This document shows, piece by piece, positions 62,413 to 64,000 of a DNA stretch of 64,000 nt (its first letter is position 1; the number at the start of each line of letters is the position of its first letter). Below the pieces are notes generated by a model. That model saw nothing but the letters and a program-made list of their open reading frames with translations. It did not search any database and had not been told where the DNA came from. The position numbers were made by a program, and so were the translations under genes. This DNA comes from JAABSQ01 sp964573705 (lineage in GTDB: Bacteria > Desulfobacterota > Desulfobacteria > Desulfobacterales > Desulfococcaceae). The stretch covers positions 4,517 to 68,516 of the forward strand of contig CAZNLT010000004.1 of the NCBI GenBank assembly GCA_964573705.1, given 5' to 3'.

Positions 62413-62434
62413 ATTCAAGCGGTTGTCTAGAAAA

Positions 62435-62498
62435 GATTTGAATCAGGATGGCCGGGATGTTAGAAGGATATCCGGGATAGGGCCGGAACCATCCTGGA
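62435..62498. repeat. AATCAGGATGGCCGGGATG repeat, copy 1
   Basis: The sequence from GATTTGAATCAGGATGGCCG through GAAGGATATCCGGGAT closely matches 63386-63456. It abuts the PIN-toxin remnant. Confidence 0.6.
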
Positions 62499-62612
62499 CG
62501 ATCAAACATCAGAAACCGGGCAAGCCGGTCACCCTTGAGGAAACGGATGCGGCCATTCGGCAGCGGCGCCGACATCGGGCGCCCGAATGATCGCTTTTGA
62601 TACCTGGCTAAG

Positions 62613-62969
62613 CTACAATAAGAACCTGTAATCAGAGACATTCAATGCCGAGGCAATTTTTCGCGCCCGTTCTTTGCCGATGCTGCGTTTGCCGTTTTCT
62701 ATTTCGCTGATATGGCGCTGCGGAATGCCGGTCATTTGGGCCAATTGTTGCTGCGTAATACCTTCACGGGTTCGATAGGCCCGCAAGGCAACCTGCTGCC
62801 CCTTTCCGATAAACTCTGGAAACACCTCCGCCACCTCATAGGTGCGGTCTTCATCCGACTCAACAGCCCGTGCATATGCTTGAATTTTCGCCGCATTTTG
62901 TTTGTGCACCCGTAATGTCAATGTGATTATGTTCTTATCCGCAGGGGGCTTTTTCGTGACTTCCGGCAT
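62613..62969 (-). CDS. HTH antitoxin, HigA-like
   Basis: 118 residues with a C-terminal Xre-type helix-turn-helix (ALRAYRTREGITQQQLAQMT, GIPQRHISEIENGKRSIG). The N-terminal 50 residues probably contact the toxin. It overlaps the upstream toxin gene by 35 bases. It should repress the pair at the palindrome at 63224-63240. Confidence 0.85.
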   Translation of the reverse strand: MPEVTKKPPADKNIITLTLRVHKQNAAKIQAYARAVESDEDRTYEVAEVFPEFIGKGQQVALRAYRTREGITQQQLAQMTGIPQRHISEIENGKRSIGKERARKIASALNVSDYRFLL

Positions 62970-63216
62970 AGATGACCTCCACCAGTTTAATTTCCTCTTG
63001 TACTTCTCGCCAAACGGCTACATAAGTCGGTCTGCCTTTTTTTAAATGGCAATGATGCGCACCTGAGGACAGCTTGGAATAGTTGGGCCAATTTCCACGA
63101 ACCGGGCCGGCCATTTCAATTTCACGCACTAGCTGGAACAGAGCTTCCTGTATCTTGCGGGGCAGTTTCCCTTTTTGTTTTCGCGCTTTGTTTGTAAATA
63201 CAACAATCCAATTCAT
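62935..63216 (-). CDS. RelE/HigB-superfamily toxin
   Basis: 93 residues (MNWIVVFTNKARKQKGKLPR). The RelE fold is suggested by RGNWPNYSKLSSGAHHCHLK, TYVAVWREV and KLVEVIYAGSHEKAP. Such toxins cleave mRNA on ribosomes. The toxin-first order is the HigBA arrangement. The start codon is only four bases from the -10 element, so its mRNA may be leaderless. Confidence 0.83.
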   Translation of the reverse strand: MNWIVVFTNKARKQKGKLPRKIQEALFQLVREIEMAGPVRGNWPNYSKLSSGAHHCHLKKGRPTYVAVWREVQEEIKLVEVIYAGSHEKAPCG

Positions 63217-63220
63217 GAAG

Positions 63221-63248
63221 AATATACCTTTTTCAGGTATGCTGTCAA
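63221..63248 (-). promoter_or_regulatory. Promoter and operator of the toxin-antitoxin pair
   Basis: On the minus strand a perfect TTGACA (63248-63243) is followed after 16 bases by TATATT (63226-63221). The spacer contains the palindrome ATACCT-GAAAA-AGGTAT (63240-63224), well placed for autorepression by the HTH antitoxin. Confidence 0.75.
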
Positions 63249-63385
63249 TGCAATAACAGCGGAATAGTGAGGAAGGTTTTACTCATCAGCGGCAGGCCGA
63301 AATTGATCAGGAGACCACGCCTTTATCCGCCAGCGGGAGATAGGTGAGGACCTGTTAAAAATGGACCGGCATTATGTTTTCAACC

Positions 63386-63456
63386 GATTTGAGAATCAGG
63401 ATGGCCGGGATGAATGAAGGATATCCAGGATCGGCACGAACCCATCCTGGCCATCC
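63386..63456. repeat. AATCAGGATGGCCGGGATG repeat, copy 2
   Basis: Second copy of the element at 62435-62498, with inner GGATATCC and an inverted CATCCTGGCCATCC further right. It lies in the gene-free stretch 63217-63592. Confidence 0.6.
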
Positions 63457-63530
63457 GTTCTAATCCCGGCCATCCGGGTTCAAAAGAAATCAGCCCCCAA
63501 GGGCAGATCGCGGAAGGCATTTCCGAACCC

Positions 63531-63563
63531 AGACCTCCGAGGTTTTCAAAACCTCGGAGGTCT
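63531..63563. repeat. 33-base perfect palindrome
   Basis: AGACCTCCGAGGTTTT (63531-63546), a single central C, and AAAACCTCGGAGGTCT (63548-63563) are perfect complements. Its right arm recurs at 61833. It could act as a terminator or be a REP-like mobile repeat. Confidence 0.8.
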
Positions 63564-63592
63564 TCGTATCGCCTACCCTGTTGCCGATCGCA

Positions 63593-63877
63593 TCACTCAC
63601 ACACGGAAACCGAGAAAAAGATACTTTTTTGATCCCCTTTGGCAATGGCCGGATCTTCGTAATGATACCCCAGTTCATGGCCCAGTGCCGCGATGTTGTC
63701 CATCGCACCCGCATCCCACACCCCGGGCGTCGCCCGGAAAGAATAGGTCCCCGCCACCCCGAGATCATGCTCCAGGTGTGCCATTTTCAGGGCGTTGGCA
63801 GGCAGTTTGTCAATGTCGTGGCGAAGAACACCTGTTTTGGGAGGAGGGGATAATAGGAAAATTGATGAGCGGGGCAA
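63593..63877 (-). pseudogene. Polysaccharide deacetylase-like fragment
   Basis: 94 codons. Residues about 16-80 match a deacetylase of the NodB type (VLRHDIDKLPANALKMAHLE with the metal-binding HD-x-D, and NIAALGHELGYHYED). The N-terminus is unrelated, and after YHYED the frame ends in unrelated sequence near the palindrome at 63531. Both ends are missing, so it is a remnant. Confidence 0.65.
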
Positions 63878-63883
63878 AGGACG

Positions 63884-64000
63884 TTATAGACACGCTTTCA
63901 AATCGGCCAAAGTGATCATAAGTGTCATCGGGTCAAGCGGTGATACTTCGAAACCTACGTGCTCGTAGAACGTTTTTGCCTGGATAGAGACCGCTTGCGC
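63884..64000 (-). CDS. GNAT acetyltransferase C-terminus (partial)
   Basis: The last 38 codons of a gene entering from the right edge. AKTFYEHVGFEVSPLDPMTL then MITLADLKACL matches the C-terminus of toxin-like GNAT acetyltransferases (TacT/AtaT group: FYxxxGF, SPxDPMTLM). Its usual RHH antitoxin would lie outside the window. Confidence 0.75.
   Translation of the reverse strand, partial: AQAVSIQAKTFYEHVGFEVSPLDPMTLMITLADLKACL

Noticed and set aside
62354..62641. 95-residue minus-strand gene
   Set aside because: It reads through the AATCAGGATGG repeat in an arbitrary frame and has no recognisable features.

Overview
The window looks like a draft-assembly scaffold from a GC-rich, anaerobic, Gram-negative bacterium of the Desulfobacterota (Desulfobacterales-like sulfate reducer). 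The main evidence is a complete qrcABCD locus (periplasmic cytochrome c to menaquinone reductase, typical of sulfate reducers), a System II cytochrome c maturation pair (ResB/CcsB), a selenocysteine-containing formate dehydrogenase, and a methylmalonyl-CoA pathway operon. No dsr, apr or qmo genes lie in the window, so sulfate respiration itself is inferred. No rRNA, tRNA or CRISPR array was found.

Layout. 1-1940: GldA/GldF/GldG-like ABC exporter (minus strand). 2168-5998: resB, a zinc-ribbon/AMIN-domain protein and ccsB. 6108-11455: qrcABCD plus a 56-residue membrane protein. 11586-16739: murA, comEC and a thiolase. 16786-19751: rmuC (minus) and a cyclic-nucleotide-domain histidine kinase. 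19915-26334: a leftward cluster of three OmpA-type proteins (two with von Willebrand A domains) and an AsmA protein that is interrupted only by an assembly gap. 26807-29003: a small conserved protein, dusB, two gene remnants and a small Ppa-like protein. 29097-34360 (minus): selenoprotein FdhA, a VanZ-like protein and thrS. 34642-36497: RNase D and a truncated alpha/beta hydrolase.

36459-50074 is a 13-gene minus-strand block: TetR regulator, two CoA-transferase subunits, methylmalonyl-CoA epimerase, mutase, MeaB, carboxyltransferase, a small accessory protein, a biotin-carrying carboxyltransferase, succinyl-CoA synthetase, then hypA and hypB. It links propionyl/methylmalonyl-CoA with succinate and the C4-dicarboxylates. 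50746-60815 holds two envelope proteins, a response regulator-GGDEF protein, lepA, leuC, leuD, an MntA/HepT toxin-antitoxin pair and a UDP-glucuronate decarboxylase-like enzyme. 60827-64000 is an accessory end: Uma2, an AbrB-type antitoxin, a HigB/HigA-like pair, and fragments of an AAA ATPase, a PIN toxin, a polysaccharide deacetylase and a GNAT protein.

The most unusual content is non-coding. Four fold-back elements between 50.5 and 59.0 kb are built almost wholly of 7-bp units (GGTTCAA, GTGCCCA, GGGCCGA, GGGCAGA) in inverted arms. Three share a conserved core of about 75 bp. Two begin exactly on the stop codons of leuC and leuD. A second family of palindromic repeats (core CCGAAACGATGATCATGG) occurs at five loci, one of which coincides with a gene truncation. 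Two further small repeat families lie among the gene remnants at the right end.
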